NCBI GenBank assembly: GCA_964030475.1
Contig: CAXIPT010000003.1
Coordinates: 2,815,952-2,879,951 of the forward strand
Length of the DNA: 64,000 bases
Reading direction: 5' to 3'
DNA from: Tethya wilhelma
Taxonomy: Eukaryota; Porifera; Demospongiae; Tethyida; Tethyidae
Position 1 is the first letter of the stretch. Every line of letters starts with the position of its first letter. Below are positions 1 through 10,170 of this stretch, in pieces. A program made the translations under genes and the position numbers. The notes below the pieces were generated by a model. That model was given only the letters and a program-made list of their open reading frames with translations. It had not been told where the DNA came from and made no database searches.

Positions 1-303
1 TGGGGGGGCAAAGACAAAGGAGGCAGAAAGATAGACCACACATTGACAATGAGAAGACATGTAGGCAGATATATAGCAAGATGCAGATGTCCCTTTGAAT
101 TGTGAAAATTAGGACAGTCTGCTTGACAACCATAATTGTTGCGTAGGATTGACACAGAGACAGTAAAAAACACTCACTGGATACTCACACAACAATACTG
201 AGAGTTCACAGAAGCATGAAGGCCAGCCCTTACACTTAGTATAGTGGCCCACCCACATATTGAATTGCACAATTGTACTACAGTTGTGGTATAAACATAG
301 TCT

Positions 304-374
304 GGTTCCCAGGCTTTCCTTAATTTATTCATTTTGGTTGCTTCGACACAAAAAAGGGGAAGGCCTAGGAACAA
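304..374. repeat. Short hairpin repeat (GGTTCCCAGGC type)
   Basis: An arm reading GGTTCCCAGGCTTTCCTT is followed about 35 bases later by its near reverse complement, AAGGGGAAGGCCTAGGAAC. The same hairpin is at 58242-58318, and a looser relative is at 10562-10645. It looks like a very small foldback element. No coding content. Confidence 0.6.
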
Positions 375-571
375 GGCTAGTAGAAACAAGCTTTTTTAGT
401 GGATCTCTGAGAGACATACTGTATATTCAGAGATCAACTTCACAGTATTTGTAACAGAATAATGAAATTATGTTCAGTTGTGCTTGTCTCTGAGTTATGT
501 CACTGAATGCTGCACATGTCTAGGCAGCCTGTGCATGCATGACATGTTTGCATCCACCATATGCCCCCCCC

Positions 572-638
572 CCTAACCAACACACACACAAACACTCACA
601 CAAACACACACACACAAACACACACACACACACACACT

Positions 639-694
<56 letters not shown>
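572..694. repeat. (CA)n microsatellite
   Basis: CA dinucleotide run with occasional AA, CT and TA interruptions. The matching position in the right copy (58527-58538) has only about six CA units, so the tract has expanded or contracted between the copies. The apparent His/Thr ORF across it is an artefact of the repeat. Confidence 0.95.
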
Positions 695-696
<2 letters not shown>

Positions 697-748
697 GATG
701 CATGTTGTACTATTTGCTATAGTCTTCTATTACAACTGGGAATAACTA

Positions 749-908
749 CCGTATAGCTAGAATTTTCGAGGAATAAAATTTTCGCGTAAAGGCGATTGTC
801 AAACTTTTCGCAATTTAATTTTCAAGGATCGAGCAGCCCTAATTTCGCAGGTAAAATTTTTGCGAAAACAGCAAAATTTATACTCCTCGAAAATTTCTAG
901 CTATACGG
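749..908. mobile_element. 160-bp MITE with TA target duplication
   Basis: Termini are inverted repeats starting CCGTATAGCTAGAATTTTCG and ending in the matching complement before CTATACGG. TA flanks both sides (747-748 and 909-910). The right duplication copy has no insert here (near 58585), so the boundaries are supported by an empty site. The interior is rich in AATTTTCGCG words. TA duplication and size suggest a Tc1/mariner-type non-autonomous element. Confidence 0.8.
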
Positions 909-1039
909 TATAACAATTTGTTATTCCCTTACACTTTCACACATCTAAGCACTATATATAAATAAGGATGTCAGTGATAAGTGAACTCGCAAATTAAAGG
1001 CATGAAGTCACTTAAAGTGCAGCTATGTTCAAGACTTAC

Positions 1040-1219
1040 TCTCAAGAGGGAACAGGGGACCGGGCAGGTCTCTCAGCTGACCACGGTAGTGCCGCGAGGA
1101 CGACGGAGGCACTCCGTTGGGGACTGCAGATAGAAAGGATGCATGATCACACACTATATACTTATACTGTATGTATGATTGCAATGTTACTATATATGCA
1201 TTAGTTCATACAAAAAAAT

Positions 1220-1256
<37 letters not shown>

Positions 1257-3960
1257 CACAAACAAAAACACAATCCTTTTGGCAACCCAGTAGTAAGTTA
1301 TTTTGCTTGGTTTTAAGCAAAAAGGCACCATGGTCGTAGTGGGCCATGCACTGTGCATGGCATTGTATGCATGCATGCTTTGATGATACTTAGTATACAG
1401 TAGAACATCCGATAGTCACTAAGTGGGCCCTCCAGAATAGGGATACTGTATTATAAACTTCTTAACAAAGGTCATGCATGTTCTTGTACTGTTCCCAAAA
1501 ATTTTTTATTGTAGCAATGCAAACAGAGCCTCATAGAAGAGGACAACCTCTCTATACAAAGGAAAAACAATTAAGACAAATTTATATTGTCCCCAAAGCG
1601 TCCTTTGTTTGTAGGTTTCATGTTGTGTGTGATGTTTATAAAATGCATTAATTTATGCAAAAAACAACAAAAAAACAAACAAACAAACAAACAAAAAAAC
1701 AAAACCCTTTTTGGTAAAACTATAGAACCTAGTAAGTATTAATATTTTCGCGGTTTTAAGCAAAAAGGCAGAGCTACACTGGCCATAGTGAGACCAGCAT
1801 GGCATTGCATGATTCATGCTGTGATAATAACAAGAGTGGATAAGAGGGGGGAGGAAGAGTATCGAACTATGGTATACCCCACGGAAACACTGTTGGGAAA
1901 GTAACATGACTTGCACGTGACCATTTTCTCGTTTTTATCCGGATTCTACGCCGTATTCTTCATTACGTCATTCGCAACCAAAAACTACGGTAGCATGCGC
2001 AGATTACCAGCAATGACTGTCTCGCAGTGAGCTTGTGAAACCATGATGAAACGAAGAAGCTGCCTGTTTTAAACCCATCGCTATACCTTTGGACCTGTCT
2101 TGAGTTGGATTCTACTAGTTTTCCGAGCCTGTCGTTTACCCTTGGCACTTAGCTTTTTTTTGGCGGTGGCACAGAATTTTCTTTGTTGCTAGCTTTTACG
2201 TGTGCTTTGTCCTTCCTTTTAGCCTTTTTGCTCCATTTTTCACAAGCTCCCACTTCCACTTTAGAGCCAATAGTCATCTCTGACTCAGAGCCAAGAAGCG
2301 CTCAAATTTTCTAGGCCATGTTTTGCTGATTCAGCAAGTCTGTAAATAAATGCGAGTATTACGAGAGTTTGCGATTTTGCTCATGTGCAAACGCCCCAAA
2401 GTCACGTTACTTTCCCAACAGTGCTTACTCTAGTTAGATACTCTTCCTCCTCTTATGAACTCTTGATAATAATAGTACAAGAATTTAGCATAGCACTATC
2501 TGAGGGAGGAGAGTGGGAACAAGGCTACCAATAAACACATGTACACATGCATTAAATATTAATTTTATAGCTACACTGCATGCATATACATGCATATATG
2601 TATGCAACATGGATACTATCCAATGGAGCGCAGTTACAGCAAAAATATAATATTATTGAGATAGTCTAGCCCTAGACCCCACCTATTTTGCCAGCAAAAA
2701 ATGGGGGTCTAGAAAACTGGTGCAAATCTGGTGAAATTCTGGAATGTAGCTTCGTCATCAATACGTGCATGCTGTCCTCAAAAACTTATTTACTGCATGA
2801 TTTTGCTGCATTTGCGCGAGTAAGTTTCAACACTGATATTGTAGTTATTTTGTGACAATTTGTGTCCAAGCAGGATACTTTAGAGTAAACATTAAGCCTT
2901 TTGAGAAAAAGAGTATAATTGGTAAATAATCTTCGGCGAACAGTCAATAGATCAAGTTGTTCAAGTCACGATTATGCTAAACTCTACCACATGCATGCTC
3001 GTGCCTTTATTACTAAACTCTTATCTGTTCCATTAAAAGCTGAAAGGGGGAGCTTCAACGATGTCAATGGTATGTTGTTCGAGTTTCACCAGGTTTCAAA
3101 ACTTTTATACACACTAGCAAAATTTTTGCATACTATAACAAATTTTCGCGACTTCCACAATCAATGTTTAGTCATGTGACATGATTATCATATGACTTCA
3201 TGCAAGCAATCTGATTGGAGCCACACGATTTCGTGCGGAGAACAGCAGAAGTGGACCAGTTTGGGCGGGGTCTAGGGCTAGACTATTATTGGGATATCAA
3301 TGGTTCTCTCATGCGGTAACTTACAGTGCTCAGACTTCATATGATGAAAGTAGAGCGCCCCCTCGCGGCTACCCAGTCCCCTGAACTTCACCAGCCAGCG
3401 TTTCGGCTGCAGTAGGTATTATAAGAACAGATCAATAGTGACTTATATTATCATGTATAGATGACATTGTAATATAATATAACATACATATTATAGCTTT
3501 ATGCTAAATAGTTTCAGAGAACCCATTCGAAGAGTTCATGCGTGCCTTCATCATTTTCAAAAACAGAAGACCACATTCCTATACTGCATGGTAACGCTTA
3601 CATGCAGTGTGTGACTCAAAACTTCTGACAACAAAAACATGCATGCATGGAGGTTATGATCTATGAATAAACTTACGCCTGAGATGTTACATGCTGGACA
3701 GAAAAATATCTCTCCAGGACGTCTTGCCACCAGAGTGACGATATCCTTCGTGGTAAACTGCAACAACAAAGAAAATAGATAATCATTTTATGGCAGCTGT
3801 GTCTATATGGTTGCTTCAGCAAGAATTAGAGCAGAAGGGCTATATGTAGACTTATACTGTATAAATATTGCAAAATCAGTGCGATGCCATAATTATGCTT
3901 GCATAATAAATATATCCATACTGATATAGACCTATAACTTACAGAGCCCTGGTTGGCCAT
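1040..3960 (-). CDS. Unidentified multi-exon gene, left copy, 5' part
   Basis: Four exons read together on the minus strand: 3960-3943 (ATG, MANQGS), 3757-3677 (FTTKDIVTLVARR... with CPACNISG), 3406-3325 (KRWLVKFRGLGSREG) and 1123-1040 (FPNGVPPSSSRHYRGQ). Each is bounded by AG and GTAAG, and the phases (0, 0, 1, 1) keep one frame open. The start has a good context (AAACATGG). Exon 2 contains a CxxC pair but I see no recognisable domain. The gene continues off the left edge; exons 5 and 6 can be seen in the right copy. Introns hold miniature transposons. It starts about 180 bp from the CRE-containing divergent promoter region shared with the integrase gene. The family is unknown to me; exon conservation between copies suggests a real host gene. 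Confidence 0.6.
1221..1262. repeat. (CA)n microsatellite
   Basis: About 15 CA units followed by an A-rich CAAAAACA tail. The right copy has about 6 units at 59055-59070. Confidence 0.9.
1396..1620. repeat. Interspersed repeat of CAGTAGAAC type (pogo-like MITE?)
   Basis: Starts TACAGTAGAACATCCGATAG and ends near GTAGGTTTCATG. Related copies are at 59196-59418 and 56729-56928; the last ends GAGGTTTCACTGTA, which makes the ends look inverted. The ends resemble those of pogo/Tigger-type elements. Internally the copies share GAAGAGGACAACCTCTCTA. No coding content. Confidence 0.5.
1831..2465. mobile_element. 635-bp MITE with long inverted ends
   Basis: The left end CAAGAGTGGATAAGAGG and the right end CCTCTTATGAACTCTTG are inverted, and similarity continues inward through GGAGGAAGAGTATC and TGTTGGGAAAGTAAC, about 85 bp per arm with gaps. 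ATAATAA flanks both sides, a possible 7-bp target duplication in AT-rich sequence. The right duplication copy lacks it and has a different element at the same place (about 59622-60625). No transposase inside; the short minus ORF at 1963-2148 looks like chance. Confidence 0.75.
2664..3287. mobile_element. GTCTAGGGCTAGAC-bounded miniature element
   Basis: The inverted ends are AGTCTAGCCCTAGACCCC at 2664-2681 and GGGGTCTAGGGCTAGACT near 3267-3284. The interior has no recognised coding sequence. In the right copy (61591-62260) the two terminal segments are flipped relative to this copy. Confidence 0.5.
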
Positions 3961-4227
3961 GTTTCCGCACTAAAAAAACAACACTGTCAACAGAGAAGAA
4001 AATGATCAGTACTCTCAAACTAATAAACTTGCTCACGACGTACTGATCCTTTTCTGAGAAAATATTGAAAAACGTGGCTTTTTATACCTGGAAGTTTCAA
4101 TCTCTATTTCCCGAGATCGAGATCGATCGCGAGTAAATCGTGACGTCACAATACGCGGCGCGCGCGGCGCGCGCGGTACAAAAGTTCTTGCTCCTCCTCC
4201 TTAGAACATACTTCTGCTCCGTCGTAA
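3961..4227. promoter_or_regulatory. Candidate bidirectional promoter with CRE
   Basis: Lies between the minus-strand ATG at 3960 and the first plus-strand reading of the integrase gene. It contains a perfect palindromic CRE, TGACGTCA, at 4141-4148, next to an alternating GC block (CGCGGCGCGCGCGG) that stands out in this AT-rich window. The right copy has lost this layout and has a repeat of GGGACG/ACGTCC words instead. Promoter activity is inferred from position and motifs only. Confidence 0.45.
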
Positions 4228-4937
4228 ATGAGAGCGGGTACGTGCCTTTTGACAGCTAGAGTGTCTAGTCGTAGAGCTCTTCGTACTGTTGGTGGTCCAT
4301 TCCAGAAGAATAAGGAGAGAGTGGTGCTAAGAGGAAGAGAAGAAATTGAAAGAGTGATTTCTAGAGTGCCACTTGACAGGTGGAGCACACAGAGGCCGAG
4401 ATGCAACTATTAACAAGGTCAAAGAGCGTTACTATATACTGGCCATCATATTATAAAGTCTTTGAGACCTCCAAGAGAAGGTATACTATTGTCACGGTAA
4501 CATTCTGTATGAGTAAACATTGGTTGAATATAGTACTCACCGCTTTGCCTATGAGAAATGGCCCAGGAAAGGGTTGAAGACAGCAGCCACTGTACTAAGG
4601 CCCATCAAAGTAACTCCTGAAGTGTGGTACATGATTGGAATGGACCTAATTGGACCATTCAAAGAGACCCCTGAAGGATGGCAGTATGTGCTGACAGTAA
4701 CTGACTACTTCAGCAAGTATGTCGAGGCCATTCCAATTGTAGACAAAAGTGCTCCTTCAGTGGCAAAAGCAATTTACCGTGTATACCTACGACATGGTGC
4801 TCCTGCTCACATCATATGTGACCAAGGTAAGGAATTTGTTAACAGGGTATGTGACATTATCTTGTAGTAATGAATATTTATTTACCAGTCACTTAATAAT
4901 CTTATTTCAGCTGAATGAATGTTTGCAAGAATGCTTT
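4228..4937 (+). pseudogene. Retroviral-type integrase gene (KRBA2-like), left copy
   Basis: The integrase core is open at 4560-4867: KTAATVLRPIK, then GMDLIGPFKETPEGW (first catalytic Asp), TDYFSKYVEAIPI, and CDQGKEFVN (second Asp). A GTATGT donor follows EFVN, and after a TTTCAG acceptor a short exon reads LNECLQECFK (4912-4941), as expected for the next part of the fold. Upstream, ERVVLRGREEIERVIS (4318-4360) and a fragment with IYWPSYYK resemble the region around the H2C2 zinc-binding domain, but in broken frames. The third catalytic residue (Glu) is not seen. The family is that of Ty3/Gypsy-derived integrases found in KRBA2-like host genes and in Ginger DNA transposons. The right copy is at 63430-63746. 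Probably decayed. Confidence 0.7.
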
Positions 4938-5047
4938 AAGGTTAGAGGTTTTTGAGTGGGCGGGGATCACACTAAAACAGTAATGATATTCATAGGCTCA
5001 TAGAAACTTGTGATACTATCTCAAAGCCGAGAGGATTTGGTCTCAAA

Positions 5048-5469
5048 ATGGCTGATTATTGCCCTAGCACCCCCCTTCCCGGTGAATCAGAGAGCACCAC
5101 TCCTCCCGATGATTCAGAGAGCACCCCCCTTCCCAGTGAATTGGAGAGCACCACTCCTTGAGCACCACTCCTCCCGATGATTCAGAGAGCACCCCCCTTC
5201 CCGGTGAATCGGAGAGCACCATTCCTCCCGATGATTCAGAGAGCACCCCCCTTCCCAGTGAATCGGAGAGCACCACTCCTCCCATTGATTCACTGACAAA
5301 GTCTGGAGATGACATCGACAGACTACTATTTGAGGTCAGTAATACTCTAAATAACTTGACATTCCAATTTATGTCCCATTGTTTACAGCAATCTCTAATT
5401 GATGCCTTGCAATGGTCTCCTCCTCCTTTACCTCCACCAATGCCACCACCATCTGAAGTCAGTGCATGA
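5048..5469 (+). pseudogene. Ser/Pro/Glu-rich repeat region of the integrase-Ulp1 gene
   Basis: Starting at ATG 5048 the frame encodes a repeated unit of about 18 residues alternating STPLPGESES and TTPPDDSES. The first stretch stops at 5159-5161 where part of a repeat is missing, and the next continues in another frame from 5158 to TKSGDDIDRLLFE. A GTCAGT donor follows at about 5335, and another coding piece (SLIDALQWSPPPLPPPMP) lies at 5391-5459 between a TTTACAG acceptor and a GTCAGT donor. This looks like a disordered linker between the integrase and the Ulp1 segment; I infer rather than show that they are one gene. Confidence 0.45.
5067..5292 (+). repeat. 54-bp tandem repeat (coding)
   Basis: About four units of AGCACCCCCCTTCCC followed by GATGATTCAGAG or GAATCGGAGAG variants. 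One unit is truncated at 5155-5162, which breaks the reading frame. Confidence 0.85.
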
Positions 5470-5689
5470 GCTGTTTATGCGACATTGTATTCATACTTTT
5501 ATTAAAAACTGGTTTTCAAGTACTCACGCAATCTTCCTGTGGACTGTAATCCCCCTGCTGATTCTCAAAATGTCCCACCCAAGAAAAAGGTTAGACAGGC
5601 ATGAAGATAAATTTCAGTTCGCTACATATACATATTCGGTTTTACTACATACATGACATTGCATGTACATGTGTAATAGGTTGTAAACT

Positions 5690-6155
5690 CGGCAGCAAAG
5701 AAACTAATCAGTTCCCAACTGCAGTCACAGAAGAAGGGACATTCTAAGAAAAGGAAGCACTGTGTTGTAGATGGATGCATGTGACTGTGGACTATTCGCA
5801 ATCGCACTTGCTACAGCTCTTTCTTGTGGACAGAACCCAGGACCTCAAATCTACGATCAATTGAAAATGCGAAGTCACCTTTATAAATGTTTGAAAGATA
5901 GACGAATGGATATGTTCCCACATAAGAAAGCTCCCAAGATTGTATCTGTTGACTACATAGATATCTTCTGCATGTGTATGTAGGATGCCAGAATTTAGTA
6001 AATGAAGTGGATACGGTAAAATGCTGCAAATGTATACTGAGTGGTATCATGGTAGCTGCATTCATAGTATTGAATGGCATGCACTGAAGTCATAATGGGA
6101 CGAAGATTTCCAGGAGGTGGCCAATTTTTGGTGTGATTGTCATACCAAGCATTAA
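5690..6155 (+). pseudogene. Ulp1-like (C48) protease C-terminus and PHD-finger remnant
   Basis: After a TAG acceptor at about 5681, a basic stretch (SQKKGHSKKRKH) leads to DACDCGLFAIALATALSCGQ at 5771-5830, the segment that carries the catalytic Cys of C48 proteases. It continues as MRSHLYKCLKDRRMDMFP, colinear with LRNNLLKCLETNRMEPF-like residues in the gene near 21.8 kb. Downstream, 6025-6150 reads EWYHGSCI and, after a stop, FWCDCH, matching the WYHxxC and WCxxC parts of a PHD finger with cysteines lost upstream. The catalytic His/Asp part of the protease is missing. Degenerate, but the order integrase, Ulp1, PHD is notable. Confidence 0.55.
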
Positions 6156-7060
6156 GGAAAATTATCAGTGCACGTGGTTCTTCTTCTGGTGGCAAGAGAC
6201 TCATTGTGTCTCTATCGATGAGATTATCAACAAAGGGAAGGAATTGCAATCCTGCCAACGATTGGAGTGTATATGATAACACTATTATAATTTTTTTGTA
6301 TTGCTAATAATTTCAAGTTTCCCTTGTTTCCCTCCAGTATAATTGTGATAACATCATTATTACTGTATAATTTCAATTTATTATAATTTATTTATTGTTG
6401 TGTTGTATTACTATACTAATAATTTTTAGCAGTTTTAGCTCATGTCAAATTCAGAAAATTAGCGGGAACATATATATATCTCTGGGGAACACATATCACT
6501 ATAGGTGACACTTGGCGGTAAACTTAGGGATACATATGGATAGGATAGACATATACATAGGATGTATATTTATTTTTACATAATATGGATGTACATTTGT
6601 AGATGAGAATGCATATGGACTACAAGCAAACATTTCCAGTATCCAACCTGGGAATAAAATGTGTCCGTCATAATTGCCCCAGGTGGGTCTGGTCTTTTAG
6701 GTGGTGTGAGCAAGTTCCTATCATTAGGATTGTGCCGGGTGTAGGCATATTGCTGTTTCATTCACAGGAGTCTGTCCAGGGCCTGTTGTCCACGTAAGAA
6801 GGCTGTGTGGTATTCCTCTGAAAACTATGTATCATCTATAATAATACAAATTAATGCACATACATGTATGTACACAAAAAGTTTCATGTGAGACATTATA
6901 ATTATATAATTTGTGCTTTCTCATGTCTGTTTATATGGGATGCGTAGATTGAAATCACTTCTTTTAATTACTCTCCATACTCATAAGAGAGTGCTTTGAT
7001 ACCAAAGTTAATTATGAACAGAGTATTTTGGACAGTATACTTACTCATCTAACCCTCCAC
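6156..7060. other. AT-rich interval, nothing recognised
   Basis: No ORF with a recognisable motif, no inverted-repeat element I could bound, and no tandem repeat beyond short A/T runs. The ORFs at 6576-6797 are short and unsupported. Confidence 0.5.
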
Positions 7061-7063
7061 AAA

Positions 7064-8800
7064 GTTGGCTAGGTGGGTCATTATTTCACTTCCGACAGTA
7101 TTCTCAAACCAGATGGACTTTACTGTTGAAGCATGTGAGCTCCCATCTATAACTGTTGTGTGCTCCCGTTAGATTGGCAAGAACCGGTTTGTCCTGTTCC
7201 CCCTGTCTCTCCTGAGGATGGTCTTCATTCCTCTGTTCCTTCTCTGCAATGTGGCCATCGGTGGTCGTAGGCTGGTGGTCATCTTCTCCTCTGACGTGTG
7301 GTCCGTTATCTTCACGACTCTCTTTGGACTCACCAATGGATACTTGGGCTCTGTTGTCATGAGTATACAGGAGCTAGACATTCACATCACTCATCGTTCT
7401 GGGAAGAGCAACCAAGTTGCAGATGCTCTATCGAGGAGTCCCATTCCAGCTTTGAGTCACTCAGTGTGTTACATGTCAATTGTAGTGTGGCTGAGGTTGA
7501 GGTTGAGACCAGTGTTGCTGAGGATGGTAATACAGATGCAAACCAGATTTATGTTGGTGGTGAGTTGGAGAGTGATATTACGAAATTATAGAGGGAGGAT
7601 GAGGAGTTTGTGCAAGTATTTTGAAGATGGTGTTGTACCAGAGGATGCTTAATTGGCTAGGAGATTGGCAGCTAAGAAAGCTAACTTTGATGTGGTTGAT
7701 GGAGTGTTGTTCTATGGGAGTTCTGAGTGTTTGTGACTGGCAGTACCAAAGTGTTTGCGGCCTGTTCTTCTCAAGGAAAGTCAAGACGGGAAGTTTGCTG
7801 CTCATTTTGCCAAGAGGAAGATTCATGTTACCCTTTGTGATAGGTATTAATGGTTTGGTATGTGTGGAGATGTTCGGAGGTGTTGTTGGAGTTGTTTGGT
7901 GTGTGCGTCGAGGAAGGGTCCTGGAAGAGCTAAGCAAGTTAAGCTGCAACCCATCCATGTGGGTGGACCGGTTTACACTGTGGGTGTTGACGTGCTGAAG
8001 TTGCCTCAATCGTGCAGTGGTAAACATGCAGTATGCTGTGGTCTTCATGGACCACTTGACCAAGTGGCTAGAAGTTTTTGCTGTGGAGGACCAGACTGCA
8101 GAGACGGTTGTTCGTATATTTGTGAAAGGTGTGATAGTTCGGCATGGAGTTTGCAGCTCCCATCAACTTGCGCACCTCTTGCACCAACACAGACAGAAAA
8201 TTCTGGCCTTGATCCGACAACAAGCGTTCAGGAAGGTGAATACATGTGGGTATAATCTGCAATGTGATGGGCATGTAGAGAAGTTTATCAGCATATTGAT
8301 TATGCTGTCGAAGAGTGTCAACAAGTACGGTGGTGACAGGCCTTATCTTTTGTTTGCGTATCAGGCAGCAGCCCAGGATTCAACATGACTTTCTCCATTT
8401 TATCTTCTCTATGAAAGGGAGCCTAGAGTGCCTACTGAAACAGCTCTTACTCAACTGAGTACTGTGTATCAGATTGATGTTGAGCATTATCACGATGAAT
8501 TGGTGGCCTATTTCTCTGATGCCTGGGCATTGGCTCAGAAGAACATATCGAGTGCTCGAAACAACGACAATATAATCGGAAGAGTCATGAGACGTTGTTA
8601 GCTGTTGGTGATGGTTCATCACCCTGGTGAAGTGAAGAGGAAAGCTTGGAAGTTTGCCCATCCGTACTTTGGACCATATGAAGTTGTTTCTCTTACAACT
8701 ACAAATGCTGAAGTCAAAGTGGTTGGTAGTGGAACTGCATGGTGATGACTATCCTAGTGTCGTTGAATCATCTGTGACCATGCTACAAGGAACTTACTGA
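7064..8800 (+). pseudogene. Ty3/Gypsy pol remnant (RNase H end to integrase C-terminus)
   Basis: Fragments in order: LDIHITHRSGKSNQVADALS at 7374-7435, the end of RNase H; a zinc-binding HHCC region with FAKRKIHVTLCDRY and CCWSCLVCASRKG at 7795-7915; integrase core with FMDHLTKWLEVFAVEDQ at 8047-8096; HVEKFISILIMLSK at 8272-8313 and YLLFAYQAA near 8345; then WKFAHPYFGPYEVVSL at 8648-8695, a GPY/F-like C-terminus. Reading frames change several times, so it is inactive. RT, protease and gag are not present upstream. Confidence 0.8.
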
Positions 8801-9063
8801 TGATGTGTGGCTCAGACATGAGAAGACCAAGAAGCGTAAGAGTAAGAAGGCCAAGAAAGATGTAAGTTGCTGACATGGTGTTGGACACTGACAGACCGGA
8901 GTATACTGGCCCTGTGACCAGGTCACGGTCTAGCGTTAACTGTTGTTCTGATATTAACTGTATTTGATTGTGGACACTTGGTTGGTGTTGCATTTGTTTG
9001 GTTTTGTATAGGCTTATTTTGTTTTTTGTAACTCCCAGACAAACTATCCTGTTGGGAGGGGGA

Positions 9064-9372
9064 TGTGTAATGACTACAGTGATGATGTGATGAGTTTGAG
9101 TTTGTGAAGTGAATTAAAGTGCTATCTAATCTATAAATAACTTGTATTAACCTGCATTGGCGGTTATACAGAAAGAAAGTGAGTATACACTTTGCTCCAA
9201 TAGTCAGCAAAGAAGAGTGCCTACTCTGAGGTGAACTTCCAACTTTTCACTGACTAGTTGTTCAGCAACCCAATTGCAATATATGGACACTCTTGAGTTT
9301 TGGAGTATGATGTGTTCTCCAATTAACATTCATATTATTTGAAACGAATTAAGATCTTGTTATTATTACACA
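9064..9372 (+). repeat. 3' LTR of the Gypsy remnant
   Basis: Begins TGTGTAATGA right after the purine-rich GGGAGGGGGA tract (9053-9062) and ends TTATTACACA, giving 8-bp inverted termini TGTGTAAT/ATTACACA. A TATA box (CTATAAATAA) lies about 70 bp in. No 5' partner was found in the window, so the element is 5'-truncated. Confidence 0.65.
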
Positions 9373-9717
9373 TGACATGATTAACGCTGAGTAGCTGTGC
9401 ATGATATGCTCTCAAACCTGGCTAAAACCAAGTAGAGGAACCAGGAGAGCTGAAATGCATCGGCCGGATTATTGTACATGTGCTAGAGGTAAGTTAGTGA
9501 CATATGACTTCTTCTCAAAGGATCTCATTTTGATTAGGTATTTCAAGTGCTTATAATTAGGTAAGAAACAATGTACGGCAGCAAATTGAAAAACAGCACA
9601 GCATCTTTCTATTTGAAGCACATCACTAGTCATTATTACCGAAATTTAGTTCTGAGCAATTAACTGAAGCAGGGGCTTTGAAAACTGAAGAATGTCTATA
9701 TATAGTCAACTATAATT
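9373..9717. other. Interval without recognised features
   Basis: Sequence between the LTR and the next candidate repeat. I see no coding motif or repeat structure. Confidence 0.4.
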
Positions 9718-10170
9718 AAGCCTCGGCACGTGTGTAGCACGTGCAGAGGGTTATGGTAGTCGTTTTGTGTGTGTGTCTGTCCGTCTGTTACTAAGTTATC
9801 TGAAGAAAGGCAGCTGTAGAGTCCAAATGGAAGGTACTTACGTTCATGAATCGAAATTATCTTGAAATTTGATGTGTAGAATCTTGCAAAACGCTGTAGT
9901 TTCTGAGATCTGAGGTTTTTGTGCATCTCTGAGCGCTTAGGCTTCGAAACTGCACCCATCCATCACGCCCCATGTGATGTGCGTTATCTAGAAATACAGT
10001 TGAGCTTGCATAGAGTGGATGTAGAGCATAGAGTGCTGGTAGCCTCGTAAACCAGGCGGCTAACTTGGGCCTACTATGATTGGTAGATCAGTACATGTAG
10101 GTATAATCATGACACTCTTTGGCAGTGCCAGTGTATGTGTAAGTGTGCTACCTATAGGGTGCTGAGGCTT
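9718..10170. mobile_element. Candidate MITE, AAGCCTCGGCAC ends
   Basis: The left end AAGCCTCGGCACGTGTGTAG and the right end GTGCTGAGGCTT are imperfect inverted repeats, with CTACACACG / GTGTGCTACC matching further in. No clear target duplication and no coding content, so the call is tentative. Confidence 0.4.

Larger units (their letters stand above)
1..4880 (+). repeat. Left copy of a large direct duplication
   Basis: This stretch recurs in the same orientation at about 57935-63765. Both copies carry the same exons, the same short hairpin, the same GTCTAG-bounded element and the same integrase gene in the same order. Differences are mostly whole insertions: this copy has miniature elements at 749-908 and 1831-2465 that the right copy lacks, and it lacks those at 58874-59026, about 59622-60625 and 60675-61495. 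Single-base differences are scattered at a few percent by eye. It may be a real tandem duplication later filled with transposons, or two haplotypes placed on one scaffold. Confidence 0.9.

Noticed and set aside
539..745. ORF rich in His and Thr
   Set aside because: It is a translation of the (CA)n tract; length changes between the two duplication copies.
5064..5315. Minus-strand repetitive ORFs opposite the Ser/Pro repeat
   Set aside because: Antisense of a 54-bp tandem repeat; the plus frame has splice sites and fits the gene.
7218..7340. First half of the ORF before LDIHITHRSG as a membrane protein
   Set aside because: Hydrophobic by chance; the position corresponds to RNase H in the Gypsy pol and is just degenerate.
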